Assembly (NCBI RefSeq): GCF_965638725.1
Contig: NC_134949.1
Span: 14,506,951-14,570,950, forward strand
From: Aptenodytes patagonicus
Lineage: Eukaryota; Chordata; Aves; Sphenisciformes; Spheniscidae
Length of the DNA: 64,000 nucleotides
Reading direction: 5' to 3'
The notes under the pieces were generated by a model that worked only from the letters and a program-made list of their open reading frames with translations, was not told where the DNA came from and searched no databases. Shown piece by piece: positions 1-15,900 of the stretch. Position numbers and translations under genes: made by a program. The first letter of the stretch is position 1, and the number at the start of each line of letters is the position of its first letter.

Positions 1-3000
1 GAAAGACACTGCTCAGGGTCTTTAAACTTTACAAGGAAAAATTTTTCCCAAGGTGATGGTGACCTTCTAATGTCTTACCCCAGTCCACAAATTGAATTCA
101 GTACTTGGACACCAGTCTGATGATCCAGATAAACTGGGTGGGATTTGTAAACCTCCCCCTCCCCCCTTTTTTTTTTTTTGAGTTACACTAGTTCATTATG
201 AATTATCTTAATTAGCCATTCTTGCATTTGTCTTTTTACTATGTGGATTCCTTTATTTTCCAGAAAATTGCACTGAGGTCTTCAGTCTCCTTCAGCGTGG
301 CTCACCTGCCTAACTGCAACTGCCCAAGTCTGAGCCTAGACTTCTTTATAGTCACCCAAGAGTCACCTATTTCATCTCATATTAATGTAAACATACAAAT
401 AGGGTCATCCAAACCACACTTTATCCATAAGACTTCTCTCCATCAATCCCAGAAATTTCTAGAAAGATCCTAGAAGCTCATAGTCAGCCAATTTTGTGTC
501 CCCTACCTGCCTTTGCGTCAAGCATCTGACAAACAGCGGCAGCACCCAGGAGAGGGGTGGCACTGGGCTGTGGGGAAGCGATGCCTTCAACAACCATGGC
601 CTTCCAGAAAGTTACAGATGTGCATGTAACTTACAGATACAACTTCATGAAACCTTAAAGCCAATCTGATCGCTGACTGCTGCCAAAACAGGAGGTTCCC
701 CTTCCTGCTCCCCTTGCACTGGCACTCATTTGACCCCACAACAAGCTGTTCACAGAGCTACACTGGCATCAATTGACCACTGCAAGAAAAGTGAGGGTTT
801 TTTCTGCTGATCCAGCTCACTGTAAGTTCACCTGCTTGCCAGTGCTGGTACGCGGGTGGACTGGGGAAGGAAGGAAGCTCACACAGACTGGGATATGTGA
901 CCTGCTTGGTTGAATCACTTAATGATGCACTATGTTACTGAACGGGTTGAAGTGAATTGGTAAAGACCCCTGTATGGACATCTGTTTGGAGTTTACAACT
1001 CTCTATTACTAAGCAATTATATTGATTCCACTTAGCGTGCCCCGGTTTGCAGGTTTCAATTTTAATACCACAGGACTAATGACCTGCTAAGGCAGATGGG
1101 GCAGCTCACGGCAGCCAGAGCTAGTGCTTCAGTGCGGTGCAGCATCTGAGAGGTCCTTCACTGAGCACACCTCCAATTTTCCAAGGTTTCTAAAAGCTGT
1201 TTCCCATACAAATCATGTTAATTTAAATCATTACTAATTGCAGGATTTTTGCAGCTGAGGTCATGGATATATGGCTCTGCTTCTTTATGATACAGATTCT
1301 GTAAAGCATGATACAAAATATCGCAGCCTTAGCAATATACCATTCCCCTCAAAAGCTTGTTCATAAAACACCATTTTCTACAACATAAACGACTCCACAC
1401 AAATTATTAAATGAAATACAAGCAGGTGTTGCTGTTATTCACAAGACATTTTCAGTTCCCTGCTGTTGTATCTATATAATCTACCTAATGTTTGGAAAAT
1501 ACAATTAAATGTGTCGTTACTTCTCCTCATAATTCAGCATCAGATCCTATAAACCTGGAGTTATTAAAAATATAATTAATCTCTTTAAACTTCGGAAAAT
1601 TTAATAATCCTATTTTTTAACTCACACAGTTGAAATCTGATGAAAATATCAGTTTTATGTAGCAAATATGACAAATTAATTCAGCCCCAGCTTTTAAATG
1701 GGCTTTTGTACAAAATATGCCCAGAAATCAGAGACCTTCCAAAAAAATCCCAACCTTAAATAGGATTAAGCAATCTTAGAATAACCACTAGTCTTATCCA
1801 CAGACTGCCATCAAGTTAAGGTGGCCCACCTCCTCTCATTTATACACCCCCCCAATAGACCAGGGGAGAGAATCGGACCCTCTAGAAACGAAAGCTGCGT
1901 ACAGCTGTGACAATGACATTACTCCTGAGTGCAGTTACTTGTGGTATAAGCTACAGGCCCTGAATTTACCTCCCTTAATTTTGTGAATGCGCTCCCCATT
2001 GTAAATGCTTTGAAAAGAAACCAACCAACGAGAGAGAGAATAGCAACTGCTGATTTAGAACCCATAGCAAACAATTCTTTGCTTCGGCTACAATAGGGCG
2101 TACACGAATGAATGAATTCGCTGCTTTTGACAGCAGCAGGAACCGGCTTGGCGTCCTTGTTCCCAGGGCTGTTCTCTCAACTTCTCTGTACCAGGTGCAG
2201 AAACAAAAAAGGAGAGTTTCTGGCCTATGTTTCTTCAGATAACTGAAAATTCTCAGTGCTGCTATTTGTTCAAAGCTTCACACCAAGACCAGTTATGAGA
2301 AGTTTAACAGTTCCTGTTCAGTCACTTCTAAAGAAAGGCAATGGCAGTAAGTGTAAGGCTGTGTTGTCTCAAAGGCACTGGGCAGTCTTCCATCATGTAG
2401 GGATGCCTATCACACTCCTCACTAACGCCCAGTAGCACATCAATGACGTGACTAACACCGGCCAGTCTGGAACACAGCCATGTGAATTTATGAATTCCTG
2501 TTGTTTTAAGGAGCATATTTACAACTGTAGCTTTCCCTGTGGACGAAAGCCTCCATGTTGTGGTACACAGCAGCACCTCCAGGAAGCCAAGACAAGGCCA
2601 TCAGCGTCTGAAGCCTCGCTACCGGCATAAGGGGACCACCACTGACTGAAACATTCCCCTGGTGACTAGCATCCACTGGAAAGGTAGAAGGACAAAAGCC
2701 ATCTGAGATGAGTTTTTTAAAAGTATGAAAAAGGGACACAGTGAAAGGAACCTGAACCTGAGTCTGAAGGCTTTGTGCCCTGATATCCCACACAGCCTAA
2801 TCCTGCAGAGCAGCAATGACAGCCTAATTACCAAGGCCAGGACTGGATGCAGGAAGCAGGTCTGGAAATGCTCCTCACCAAGCCTGATAATACACTTTAG
2901 TCTCAATGAAGAACTCGAAAGTACTTGAACTGCAGACTGAGCCCATCCCCAGTTGTGTACTTTCAACAGAACAGGCTGGACGGGACCACGCAATCATAGA

Positions 3001-4284
3001 AATACACTATTATCCACCAAAGTAACTGTGTGCTCATAGAAGCACAAAGGTTTTTAGCTTTAAGCAGCTACTTACCCTTGAATGCAATTCACGAAAGCAC
3101 TGGGCCACTTCAGCAATACTGTACAGTTAATGACAGATACAGCTGTACGTTCACTGCAGATTTTTGGCAGTTATAGCCACATCATGGGACTGGTCATTTA
3201 TTGCTACATACAGACACTGAAAGGATTATTTTGCCTTAACTTGTAATTGGGTGTGTCCTTCCAAAAACACTGCAAAGGGGACTATTGTGCCAGCCAGCCC
3301 AGGAGCAGACTATCACCAAAACACGGGGATGGCCTAGGTGCTCTCACACCCTTAGGGTCACCAAGAGAAGTTGTCCCTGGCTAGGGAACGAGGCTGCAGC
3401 GCTAGGCTAAAGCACACAGGAGCTCCGCATGAAAAAGCCAATCTCATCCTGAGGGAACTTCTGTTTACTTGAATGCCTTCCCTATAATCCCATTTTATGG
3501 GCCACATGTTTTGGGAATGCTGCACAGTCAGAAGACTGGCAGTGACTGAAGGGAGGGGATTCCTTTCAGAGGACTGCAGAAAAGCAAGATACAGCCTCAA
3601 ACACTCTCATGGCAGCCTTGTGCTTAGCTACATCTGTATTATCATATTAAATGTTTTGGTCTTAAACGGGTACTGAACTCTAGTAAGAAATAGAAGTTGT
3701 TGCTTTTTTAAAGTAAGAAAACTATAATACAAGGGTTTTAAAATTCACATTCAAACACTCTTCTCCTGTTTGAAAATGGAACACGAAAAATAGCACCTCA
3801 GCTTTTTAAAAAATAAGCTCCAAGATGATAACATAGGTGAAACATTGAAAAAAGAAAGGAAGGATGTACAAGTTTTACCATTTTTGGCTTGATAGCTCCC
3901 TTCTTTATGGATAGGTCCATTAACTTGCAGGTGGAATAGCACACAACTTAGCAATAAACATGGGTAGAGATTCAGAAACGCTAGCCACCCTCTCTCTTTG
4001 GGGGGGTATTAGATTCAGATACCCCATTCTCTCTTTTTGCAGTAATAACTGAGCAGCGATGAAGCAATGTCAAGGAAAATTCCCCATGCTTGAAGCAAAC
4101 TGCATACCCTGTAACTTTTTCTTGCCCCTAAAGACAGTAAATACTGGCATGGCTGCATACAAACAACTTCCAGGCTTAAAGTACATCAATTATCAATTGA
4201 TTCACAGTAACTAATAAAACACTCTCAGCTACTTTTACCAACACACCACCTCTGTTCTCTAGCCAGGGAGCCTAATGTTTTAAT

Positions 4285-4317
4285 CCCGCCCGCCCCCGCC
4301 CCCCCCCCCCCCGCCCA
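4285..4317. repeat. C-rich low-complexity tract
   Basis: A run of cytosines interrupted by single guanines, ending in a long uninterrupted C stretch. It is simple sequence and the length is prone to assembly error. On the minus strand it is G-rich. Confidence 0.8.
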
Positions 4318-7300
4318 TTTCAGTAAGAGCAGAGCACTCAGTACCTGGCAGGACCAAGCACTTGTTAAGCTGCTGCGTTCCTTTGCATTAGTATTTTCCA
4401 TATAGTACTTTGAAAAAGAAGGCAGGCAGAAAATACAGTGACTTATAATCCTGAAGAACAATGGGCATTTCTGTGAGCTGGTTTTCCACACAGGATGTGG
4501 GGTGGGCCTTCTTGAGCTTGTGTAATCTGTCTGGAAGTCCAAAAACCACACTCTGAAAAATACTTTTCCTTTAACAAAGTCACACACACACACAGAGTCT
4601 AACATTAGTTTACATGGCTGCCATTCACCATTACGGAAAATTTTCATTAAAAAATGCTTGGAAAAAATCTATCTCAAATAAGGTACACAGACCTTATCTA
4701 ATTAAAATGTTTACACTTTTTTATCCCAGCAAGAACTATATTTAGGGATGGAGGCTTCACTTACTTAAAATGGAGCGAGGAGTTGCATCTCTGGTAGTGC
4801 TTTAGGTGCTAGTTCATGTCCTAGGATCACTAGAGCCCAGAGATGGAAACTCAAAGGCACTGGAAACATTTTCATGGAATGTGCTGGGAAGGACTTACAA
4901 AGTGAAACACATTCATATTATCCTATGAAGTAGACCTTTCTAAATGCTCTAAGACACTAATTTAACAAATTCAGGCAGCCCTTTGAAGTCCCTTATTCCA
5001 GACACTCCGCTAAGATCAACTCTTCCCCCTTCCTCCAAGCATAGTCCACCAGAAGAAACTGTTTGCTGTACAAGGACTGGACCAAGCATAGCAGAGGTTA
5101 AAACATGGGAGAGAAACGGCTTCCTCCAGAGCTCTCCTCTGGCACTGCAGGGTAAAAAGACATCAGATCTGAAATAGCATATGAAAAAAGTGCATACAAG
5201 AGTAATGCACTGTTTCACACTATTCCACATTCAGAAAGCTTAAGCAAGGGTTTTTGTATTTATTTCAAAAGCATTCCCATTTATCTAATAGATTGCCTGA
5301 AAAAAGGAAGAACTTCCACCGCAGAAGTATTTCCATCATAAATGCCTGTGCTGTATCATAGAGACAGCACAATAAAGGCACTAGAGTCTTTAGACTGGGC
5401 CTTGAACTTAGGTCTTGGAGGAATATGCTTCCCAGTAAACAGCAGGCTAATATTTCTAAGCATTGGAAGGCATGTCACTACATTACAGAAGTGCAAGACT
5501 TAACTGGAGTGATCACCAAGAAAAGGAACAAGTACTGGTTATGTTCTTGCTTTCAAAGATTTAGTTTATTGGAGTTATCTGCCTGAAAATTTGACTACCC
5601 CCCCTTTTCTGTTTGCCTCTTGAAGCTGTAAGACATGGTTTATCAAGAACAATTACTGAAGAAGTAGAGTTCATATGAATTCTCTTAAAGTTTGTGTTCA
5701 TAGTAAAAACACAAATCTTGTATTTGACACTAAAATTCAGTACCATAACAAACTGTTAGGAATACTTCTCTTCTAGGAAGCAAACAGCTGTATGAAGCAG
5801 GTATGTATTTCAAAATACTCTGTATCAATTTACTACTGTAACTTCCAGGGTTATGTATTTTTAAATCCTAGTGAAACTAGAGAGTAATTTGAAGCTTTGT
5901 CATATTTCCTGTGCTCACAGTTTTCTGAGTTCATCTTTTTGAAGCTACAGTTTTTTCTTCTGCAAGTAGCTTTTCTCTCTTTCTGCAGGAAATCAGAAAG
6001 AATGGAAGTTAAGATTGAGCAACTGGGAAAAAAACCCCCAACACTCCAGCATACTGAAATTTATTTTTGCGCACTATCAGGTTTCAAATGGCTAGAAAAC
6101 ATCAAGTTATCTTCCCCCCACTTTCATATGTTAATTAAGATTAGCCTATGATATTCGTTTAGGCAAATTATGAAGGGATAAATCCTCAGCAACATTAGGC
6201 ACAGCAGTTCCTACCACACCCTATGATATTTTGACAATTACCACACAGTTTGAGTCAGAAACTATTACATCTGCGCAGAACTGTTTGGCTTCTGTCTTCA
6301 TCTCCAGCAAGTTCCTGCCTGAGCACACGCACTACGCAAAACCAGCTGCTGCACCTACGGAGGGGAAAGCTGCAAGGAAATCCCAAACCCCAGCAGGAAG
6401 CAACGTTTCTGTGATTCAACACGTTGAGTCTTTTCCTCTGAGATGGCACCAACTAGAGTAAAAAGCACAGCATTAACTGCATGAAAAAATCCTTATCCTG
6501 TCTGCATTACAGATCCTAGAACCACTGAAGCTTCAGGTGACTGAGCCTGTCTCCCTCCTCAAATTCCACCAAGTATTCCTTTAGTGTACTTTCAGCTAGG
6601 GTAGTTTAAGGGAGAAAAGAGAAAGACTTGTTAAATGTTGCAAAACAACTGCATTTCACCTCCACCAGCTGTGCAAGAAAAGCAGAGAAAAAAAACTTTT
6701 CTGGATGGATTTACTAGTTTTTGATCCTTTTACTTGGAAAAAAATTATCAATGTAATATGCTTATACTGTAGTCTATCACTGTAGTGGAAGTAAAGCAAC
6801 ATATCTCAGTGAAGGCTTACAGCAGTTACCCCAGCATGCTGGAAGACGACTGCACATTACAATGACTGGACAGAAGGAAGGTACAAGCCATTTTGTAGGC
6901 AAAATAACAATGAAAATACCCAAAGAGTCTTGTTTACATCACAAGCCACAAAACAGAATTAAATTCCATTCTGCTCCCTGCAGCTCCCATCTGGTTTTAA
7001 TTTGCCATGGAAGACTGAAGCCTGTATTCAAAAAAGAGACTGAGTTGTAAACATTAGTCTCTGCCAGCATTACTAGTAACTCGTGAGGTACTGGAGTTAC
7101 TATGGAAAGGCAAGGGGGAGGGTGGGAGAAGAAGGTCTATGAAGGTAAGACTTGCTCTGTTATTAAGCTCATTCTTTTAATTGCATTGTTTTAATCCATG
7201 AAATGAAAGTGAAAAATGTTTGATGCTCAGAAGAAACACACTTGCAGAAAATCCAGTTCTACTCATCTCTATTATGTTTTGTAACATTATGAAATCTAAC

Positions 7301-10300
7301 AGGGGAAAGTTGAGAAATGTCAGAACAGACTGTCTGGGCCATTGGACCCCCTTTGTTTTGTAAAGCTTGTAATTACAGGCCACATACTGTTGCCTAATTT
7401 ATTTCTTGTCATCTTATCAGTAAAAGATCCCTGCTTCACTTCCTGCAGAAATAGTTTTGTTAAATTGTGACAAACTAATGGGACTACAGCTAAGAGCATC
7501 TCATGGTAATATTTAACAATATGCCTTTGATGAGACTTTGCCCCCTATCTCTGCCTTACACTTCCTAGGTAACAAAATTCCTCAAGCCAAATTTTTCACT
7601 GATCACCAGTTATTAGCGTCTCGTTACCTATACCCCTGACATGAGGAACTGATGTGCTTTAAAAATCCACTTACACAGCTTAAATAGAAGTGAAAAAAGG
7701 AGGAAGAGGTGTTTCCGCAGCAATACAGGCCTGGAGGGATTCTGTTTCACATCATACAATAGCTTCCCCTTCATTTTGATGAATCTTAGATCCACACTGA
7801 GCCCCAGCTTAAAGATTAAATTCAGGGGTGGGAGAAAGCGATCTCCTTAAACAGATCAATCCCTTGTTCACAGCATACTCTCACAAATGATCAGCACAAC
7901 TGAGGTGATGGGAGAACTGGTGTCAGAACAATTACCCATAGGAGTGGTGAAGAGCAACCAGAGATAACGCCTTAAGTCACTGTTGCCTCTTGCACCAACA
8001 GGCCCTGACATACCACTTCCTAGTTAGGGCTCATTAGCTGGCGGTGTTCCAACATTGAATTGAACTCATTCAGTCACCATCAACATGGTCCTACCGCTGT
8101 AACTTTTTTTGTTCAGTTACTACCCAGCTATTCTTTCTTCCAACTAGCTGCAATACCTCCACAACTCCTCCAGCCCCTAGGCCAAGCTAACACCAGCTGC
8201 CTCAATGATGTTTTTGTCAATCCCATGCTTCCAGATCCAGCAGACTTCTGCATTGACTTCTTGATGGCAGGTGTCAACAGCCATTAACTTTCAGCAGGTC
8301 CTCAAGGAAGCCTTCCTTTTCTTTCACTGTTGCTAAAGGTGTCTCTCTTCATCATAGGACCTTCTCTTCCTCTTGGATTTGCTCACCACACTTTTGTGCT
8401 TGATATTCCCTCATCTCACCAATTCCCAACCCCCCTTCCTTTCTCTAGCTCTCAGTGCTGCCTTCATTCCTGGAAGTCCTTAATTTCATCTTAATGCATT
8501 CCCTTTAGCCTTGTTACATATATATGTCAATCTACCACTTGCTTCCTGTTGTTATTGATCTTTCAAGAACAACAACAAAAAATGTTTAACCAAGTGGTTT
8601 CTTCTTCCTTTCTGCTCAGATGTTAGTGTAATTAGAAGCAATTAATAGTAATACATGTCCATACACTCAGCTTAGAGCAGTCCAGAGTGACCATTATATG
8701 AAGAATTTACCCAAGCCGTCCAGATCTAGTTAATGTTATTCTCAGCCTCTAAGACATACATGTGAACAGGCTAGATGATGCTTGGCTAAGTCAGATCTGT
8801 TTCACACCCTAAGGTATGTATTATCTGACCAGCATCAGGAATTGTGAAAGGCCCATTTTGAAACATAAGCTTCTTAAACCTCACCCACCCAAAACCCCCA
8901 CCCACTACTTAGATACACTCTTTTCCCATGAAAGGATCACAGCTTGGACAGGATTTTGGTGAGTTCTCAAACAAGCAGCAAGAAACTTTATTCTAAAGCA
9001 TAAAACCACGAATTGGAGCATGATTCCCCCTGCACACCGAGTTCTACTACCTACAACTTTAGCACTGGGACTCAGGGAAACTAAAAACATACCAAGAACA
9101 ATAGGTGGTGCTACCAACCCTGCTTACGTTCGGACCTTTCAATACCCACAAAGGACTCGTGTGCAGTTAGCAGACCCTACTGTTTGAAGGTAACATATGT
9201 TGGCTTAAGCCCCTGTACTTCACGTGATTCACTGCTTTAGCTTATGTTTATGTACTGTTTAATAACAAATGGTTCCTTTTTATCTTTTGATAGTAGTAGT
9301 TCTACCAATGTCCAACTACCTAAGTGTTCACACAGTTGTCAGCTTATTACTAATTTCGTATTAAATTACTGTAAAAAAATGAGATTCCTTGGATGGAGCT
9401 GCAAAGCAAACAGCACAAGCAGCCTGTGGAATTACTGAATAAAAAGTTTAACTAGCAGCAAGATTCTTGATTTTCATCAGCAAATTAAAAATATATTTGA
9501 GGACAAATGGAATTGCTCAACTTTCTCACTAGTCAAGTGACCATACTGCTATGTCTTTTTAACTGAATGAGCATGATTCAGACATCAGGGGTTTAAGGTT
9601 TTACTGTCTGCATCTAAGTAGTGATGCAACAGGTTGCAAGTCTTTCTGTAAGCTGACAATCCATTTTTTCCCAGAGTTCAAGATTTTGAAAATTATATTC
9701 TCAATTAGTATCCTTTCCTACATAGCTAGTTTTCCAAGGCAGCTAATACCAGCATGAAATTTTTGCTTCAGGAAGAAGAATCACAGTAAGCAGCTGAAAG
9801 CTGTTCAGTTTTCTAAAATTCTAACTTTAAATGAAATAAAAACCCAGACCGAACTGCAAACCAATATCCCCAAACAGAGCATGACCACCACTGCTAAGTA
9901 AGTGGAAAATATACAGAAGCCTAGAGGGAAAACACAGTTCTACACAGCAGTGACACTTCTGTGTAGCTGCTGGAAGAACATGCTAGGACAAGCCTGCTGT
10001 TTCTATCTTTGCTCCACACATGGGGACACTTCTGCATGCCAAAGCTAGTATTTATCTCTTTCTTGCCTGAGTGATTCCAGGCCTGTTCTGCACACACTTT
10101 GCAGTGCCAAGAGACTTCATACTTTTAGGTGGATTGCTGCAGACTGATTTGTCAGGAAGAAAGATTATATATATTAATGGTATGTGCATATTGCTTGCAA
10201 ATATAATGAGATCCACACAATAGCCCCAGATGCTTCTCCTCACAAATTTAACACCTGTGTACTATTCTCAATAAACTCACACAACAAGAAAACTGGTCTT

Positions 10301-12903
10301 ATACAGTTTTTACAGTACCAGGACCATATGCATTTTTTGTGTCTCTCCCTTAGGAGAAAATCCAAGGGACTGCTGTGGATTTCTTTATGCCTCTATAGAT
10401 CAAAGTAGCAATTTAGGGTTTTGTGGGTTGTTTTTTTTTTGAAGTTTTTTTATTTTGTTAAGTGGAAGCATTTTGGCATAGCTCAATCTAGACAGGTACT
10501 GTTACCAAGTTATCGTATTCCTTTTGCTTTATAGCATGGATATATACCAAAACCTACAAGTAATTTGTAGCTATGGATAAGAAGAGAAGTAGCAGCTGAC
10601 ATGAAGACATTAATGGTTATTACCTAAATATATTCATGTTATAATGACTAAGAGGCACTAGAGTATTCAGTTTCACTGATTTCTCATGTTAGTCATGCCT
10701 GCGCACAGCATCAAAGTTCCCATGACAGTAAGTGGAGAATGATTACTTCTAGTTATGAGCTTTAAGAGCCATGTTTTGAGGACTATCCATATAAAAGTAA
10801 CAAGTAAGCTGCATTCTTGTTTCAGCTGAGAGGCTTGATGCCTTTGTGTTGTTTGAAAAGAAAGAATACATTGCAGCGCTTCAACAGTAACTGCAGTGGC
10901 TTACTACCCCTTCCACAGAGGTCAGGAAATGTACTGACACTGTTCAGTTGGAGCTGATAAACCAGCTCAGGGTTGCTACTTTTCTTCCCCTTGTCTAAGG
11001 TACCCAAGGTTTTTGGGGGAGGGGAAAACAGGAAACAAGCACTCTTCCTGCTCCCCAAACCTAAAAATAACTGAGACAGTATTGCTGCAACATTTAAGCC
11101 ACACAAGCACTCAATAAAGCCTGAAATATTTATACTCTGGGCAAACAGTCACAGAACTCTTGGTTTTTGCCCAGTATCTTTTTATCATTATCCAAACAGA
11201 TCAGGAGATTGTGGCAGGAAAAGTTTACTTCTCTGAGGGTAGAGATGAGCCTGTTGCCAGCTGTGTTTTTAAACTATAGCTTTTTTTCTGCCAGTATCTT
11301 AGAAGTCAGTTAAGCAGCAACTACAAGCCACAAGACTATTCTGATTGTGAACTCAAGCACTAGCTTCCCCCCTTCCCCCCAGAGCACCGGAAGTTTAGCA
11401 GTTTCTCCTTCATATTAGAAAACAAAAGGAAAGAAACACCTTTATATTTAAGTTGGGTACAATTTTCTGGAGAAAACACAAAGTTAATACAAACAGCATG
11501 AATAAATAGAAAAAAAATCACGTAACACACGAAGTTAGAAAAAATTACATACAGCCAGCTGCCACTAGACAGATTTTCCATAAGAGTATAAAATCAGACT
11601 GCACTAAATCATGTTCTTTTCTACTTCCATTTATAAACATTGAAGTTAAATTCCTACAAACTGAAAGTTGTAGAAAACAAGAGCTTGATTATGCCATGCA
11701 GACAAATTTAAGTCATACAGAGCATTTGCAGGACTTCGGAGGCACGCTTACAGGCTTCATCATTCCATCTCTCCTGCATTTAACAAAGCCACTGATTTGG
11801 TGGTTAAAGCATCTTCTCTTTCAAAAAGCTACAAAAGGAAACTGGGTATGAACATTTAGTTCCAAACCAGGAAAAAAGTAAAAGGCAAACCTAATTAAAA
11901 GATAAGCACCTTCCTTTTCTGTGCTGCTCATTCTTGAGCAATCTTCCTCATTCTTCAGCTGGTTTCCATGGCTTCTTTCTGTCCTTCACACTATCCATTT
12001 GTTGCATAGGAAACCTACAAGCTGATTTTGGAGAAGTCTGGTAGGCAGGTAGATATTTAGGCATAAAATTGCCATTCTTTGATCTAGGCCTTCAGCCCGG
12101 TCACTTTCTTTTTATGTTTAGAGATAGCACAGGTTGTCATTCAGACAACAAAACTATCTTAAGTTTTGAAAGTAAGAGTCCTTAAGTTTGAGAATAAAAA
12201 AGCTTAAATAGGTCTTACATGCTATATTGTTAGCTTATACATACTACTACAGTTGACCGTGATACACGATAGTACACCTAGTTGTATGTATCCAGAAAGC
12301 TGGGGAAGGAGACAATCATGGAATGACTTTCTAATCCCACAGAAAGATGGCTCCCAGTCACCCTCTCCACCCCGAGACTCCAAAGCTTACTCAAATTTCA
12401 CATATGGGCAGGAATCCAAAGCATTCCACATCACAGATTAAGTGCCAGAAATCCGTAATAGTTCAGACATGAGTTCCCAACAGGAAGGAAGTTATAGTTA
12501 AATACAAGTCCAATCTGTGTTTCCCTCCACGAGCTCTGTAAGATGAATGGAAAAAAACCCAGGCTTTCCTGTTACACAACAGCTAGCAATCATGTGATGT
12601 AGGACACAGCACAACTGCTTGAAATAGGGACGTTATTCACATGCAGAAGATCCCCCTCTAAACTGGTCTTTCAGTATTCTTGCAGTTGCATACAATGCCT
12701 CCATTTTCATAATTTCTATAGCCTACTCTAGACATAGCCTTGAGCTACTTAAAAGTTGTATGCTGTTCAAGAACTACAGGTTAAGCCTGCTTATTTTCCA
12801 GCCAAGACAGCCGGATTTCAGTCAGGTTTCCTTCTTAAGAGTCCACCCTTTCGCTGCAGTAAGGGGCAGGACCTCTAATGATGATGTACTCAATTCAGGC
12901 TGG

Positions 12904-12950
12904 TTTGGGGTTTTTTTTGTTGGGTTTTTTTTTTGTTTGTTTTTTTTTTT
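12904..12950. repeat. T-rich tract with GGG interruptions
   Basis: Long T runs broken by G and GGG. It is low-complexity sequence of a kind seen several times in this window. It accounts for the Phe/Gly-rich and Lys/Pro-rich reading frames that cross it, which are not genes. Confidence 0.75.
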
Positions 12951-15900
12951 AAGTGAACAACAGCTTAGAAAACCCACAAATGCTGATGAGAATACTTTTC
13001 CAGTAACTATTCTCCAGTTAACATCAGGAATTTGCTTCAACCCATCTATTCTTTCATCCCTCCCTCTAAAGAGCTGCAGTTACCTCTAGAGGCTTCCATC
13101 ATCCTCCCTTTGGTCACCTGTAATTGTAAGCATAGTCATTCACATATACTGATATTTCATGTTTTGACTGTTTTATCTTACATGTACTGAAGAACTGTTA
13201 CTTTAAACAGGCTAAATGGATCTCAGGTATATGTTGTGACACTTGTTTATAGAAGAACGTATTTAATTCTTATTTTTTCCTGCAACAGCCAAAAAGGCTA
13301 GGAGTCCCTTTCGAGCATTTCCAGTTGAGCACCGAGTATTTGATACTAAGGGAGTTTCAAAAAGGTATCATGTCAGACATGCTCCTGCTTAATGGGACTC
13401 AAAAAATATGTATTAAAAAAATATCAGTGCTTACTTTAGACTTGTGTAAGGGAAAAGCAAGTGAGTTTAATGAAGCATCTCATCTTCATTTCTTGTATGA
13501 CAAGTAGAGCAAGATTTCAGCTTATGAGCTACAGTAAAAGTGTTTCTAAGCAGTAAAGAAACCTCTCCTTCACTCCAGTGCCAACTGGGCATATCCAAAA
13601 ATTCAAATTCAACCAAAAATCTCAGAAAGGCACATAAAGAAAAACAAGGTCTACTGGACTTACCTTTTTGAGCACACGGTTCAGTTTTTTTGCTCTTTGA
13701 TCGTCTATTACTATAGTGGGGGCTGATGATGCAGAAGGGTAAGGAGTACCAACTCCAAAACAATACTCATTCTTGCATCATGTAAGAAAAACCCACTACC
13801 TATTTCAAACTGTTACTTCAGACACCCCTTAAAGGCTTTGGATTTTAAATATGAAATGGCTTCTGAACAGCTGTGAAGCTGAAATATCCAAGACTGCAAC
13901 ATGCTATTTCTAGGAAGATGCAACAGATGTTTTACACTTGTTAATATGTACATCCTATTCTAAACAGGATGTAGAGTTTACTTGTAGTGAGTGCAATCAG
14001 TACATAATTGTTGCTCAACACTATTCAAGCAAAAAGAGGCGGCACCCAGAGCAAGACAATTCCTGTTAAATACATAGGCTGTCTACACTGGAAAAAAATC
14101 CAAGCTTTCTGAAGCATCTACAGACATGCACAAGTACCTTCCAGCAAGCCACTTCTAGATAGAAGGAGCATTTGTAGACAGCTCAATCCCTGCTTAGTTG
14201 TGGTATGCTATTTACAAAATACATTGAAAGGATGTGAGGATTAGTCATATGAGAAATTTGAGCCATAAGCCTATAGTTTTGATTAGACTCAGTAAGGCAG
14301 AGCCATTTAACTGAACAGAAGAGGACCCAAGTATATGAATATTCTTGCTAGGTTACAGAAGTGCGTGGAGTTGAGGTTGGGTTTTTTTTGTTTTAAATGA
14401 GGAAACAGTTCTAGAACACATGTTGCAGTATCATTACATTATTGAAATTAAATGGCATGTTTAAGCAAACAGACTTAAACAGGACATCAAGTGCAGAAAG
14501 TATCATACCCCTCAGATTACCTTGCTTTGCTAACCATAGGATGAGGTTACAACAGGTCCAGTGATAAGTTTTCCTCCTTCATATAAGCACTAACACTTGG
14601 CATACGAAGCAAAATTTAGATAGCTGCTCTTCTCCTTGGTATCTGTTAACTACTCCAATTTACTTAAATGGGAACAGGATTATTAAGTAGTCATACCACT
14701 GAAACAGAAGACAAGACAAACCAATTTAGGTAACAGCTGCACTTCCAAGGCCAGTAATATTTGTAGCACGCAATCTGCAGGAAAAGGGTGGAGGAGCAGC
14801 TTGTCTGGTCTAGGAAAAAAAAAAAGCCAGAAGACCCTGCACTGCCAACTCTTAGAAGTAGTGGAGGCTTAGCTACAGCCTTCAGGGTACAGTCCTAATA
14901 ATGCTTTGAAACGGTAACTCTCTCCTATCAATTAGGTCTGCACTAGCAACTGCAGTGTTAGAGCTCTTTCAAGAGACTCCTCAAAGACATGTAGAACTCA
15001 GTATGTTGATTTTGCACATATAATTCATCTTACAGCAGCATGATTTTTTTTTCTTCCTGTCCGTACTACTTAGCCCAGTTTGAAATAACCCTGCCCGCCA
15101 GTTTTAAAAGACAAACAAAACCAAGTCTAAATGCTTCATCAGTATTCTTTATTTTTGCCCAAAACTACATAATACATATTCTCTGAAGTGGTCCTTCAAT
15201 TTTGGAATTCCCTCCCTAGTATAGCAAGAGCATGTTAACACCCATATTCAGTGTTTGTATTTCAGGCCTAGTCTGAAGTAGATGATCTCGAACACAAGGA
15301 GGAAAAACCTTAAAATACTAGCTCTACTTGCATACAGAACCCAGTTGCATTTTTATGCAATTTTCCAATGTTAGTGGAAATTTAAAGGTGGTGTATAGTA
15401 GTATCATAGTAAATCACACAATCATAGTAAATGTGTTACTGCAAATCAGTAGCAGATTATTAAGCAAAGCAGCTATGGATTCACCAGGAGAGATACCATT
15501 TGAAGTGTTCCAGCTCTCAACTCTTCTTGTACTCCATTAAGTATAGCAAAGCAAGTGCTTTGACACTAGCCATCAGGATTCCTATTGAAGTTTGGCTAGC
15601 CTGTCAAGCACCATAGACCTGTATCTTTTATTGTAAGTAGGTAGAGCCAAGGACTCAATAACCCACTGCCACTATTTCCTAGTTACTGTCATTTCCCCTC
15701 CTCAACAGAAGTTAGTGCAGATTCAACTACACTCAAGTTCAAAAATTGCTGTTAGCTGAGCCCAGACGGTGTGGCTCCTACATGCAGTATAGCCTTTCCT
15801 ATGCTCCTTCAGAGATAGGAGACAGAAGTGTTTCTTAGAAACAGTTTAAAAATAGGATCTGACAACTGCCCAGCATGCCTTTATAAGCTTATGAGCTTAC

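Noticed and set aside
2619-2993. 124-codon minus-strand open frame
   Set aside because: No recognisable family. Overlapping frames on both strands are similarly open and no splice context supports it.
4225-4647. 140-codon minus-strand open frame
   Set aside because: It passes through the C-rich simple tract (Gly/Ala repeats) and has no recognisable domain or splice support.
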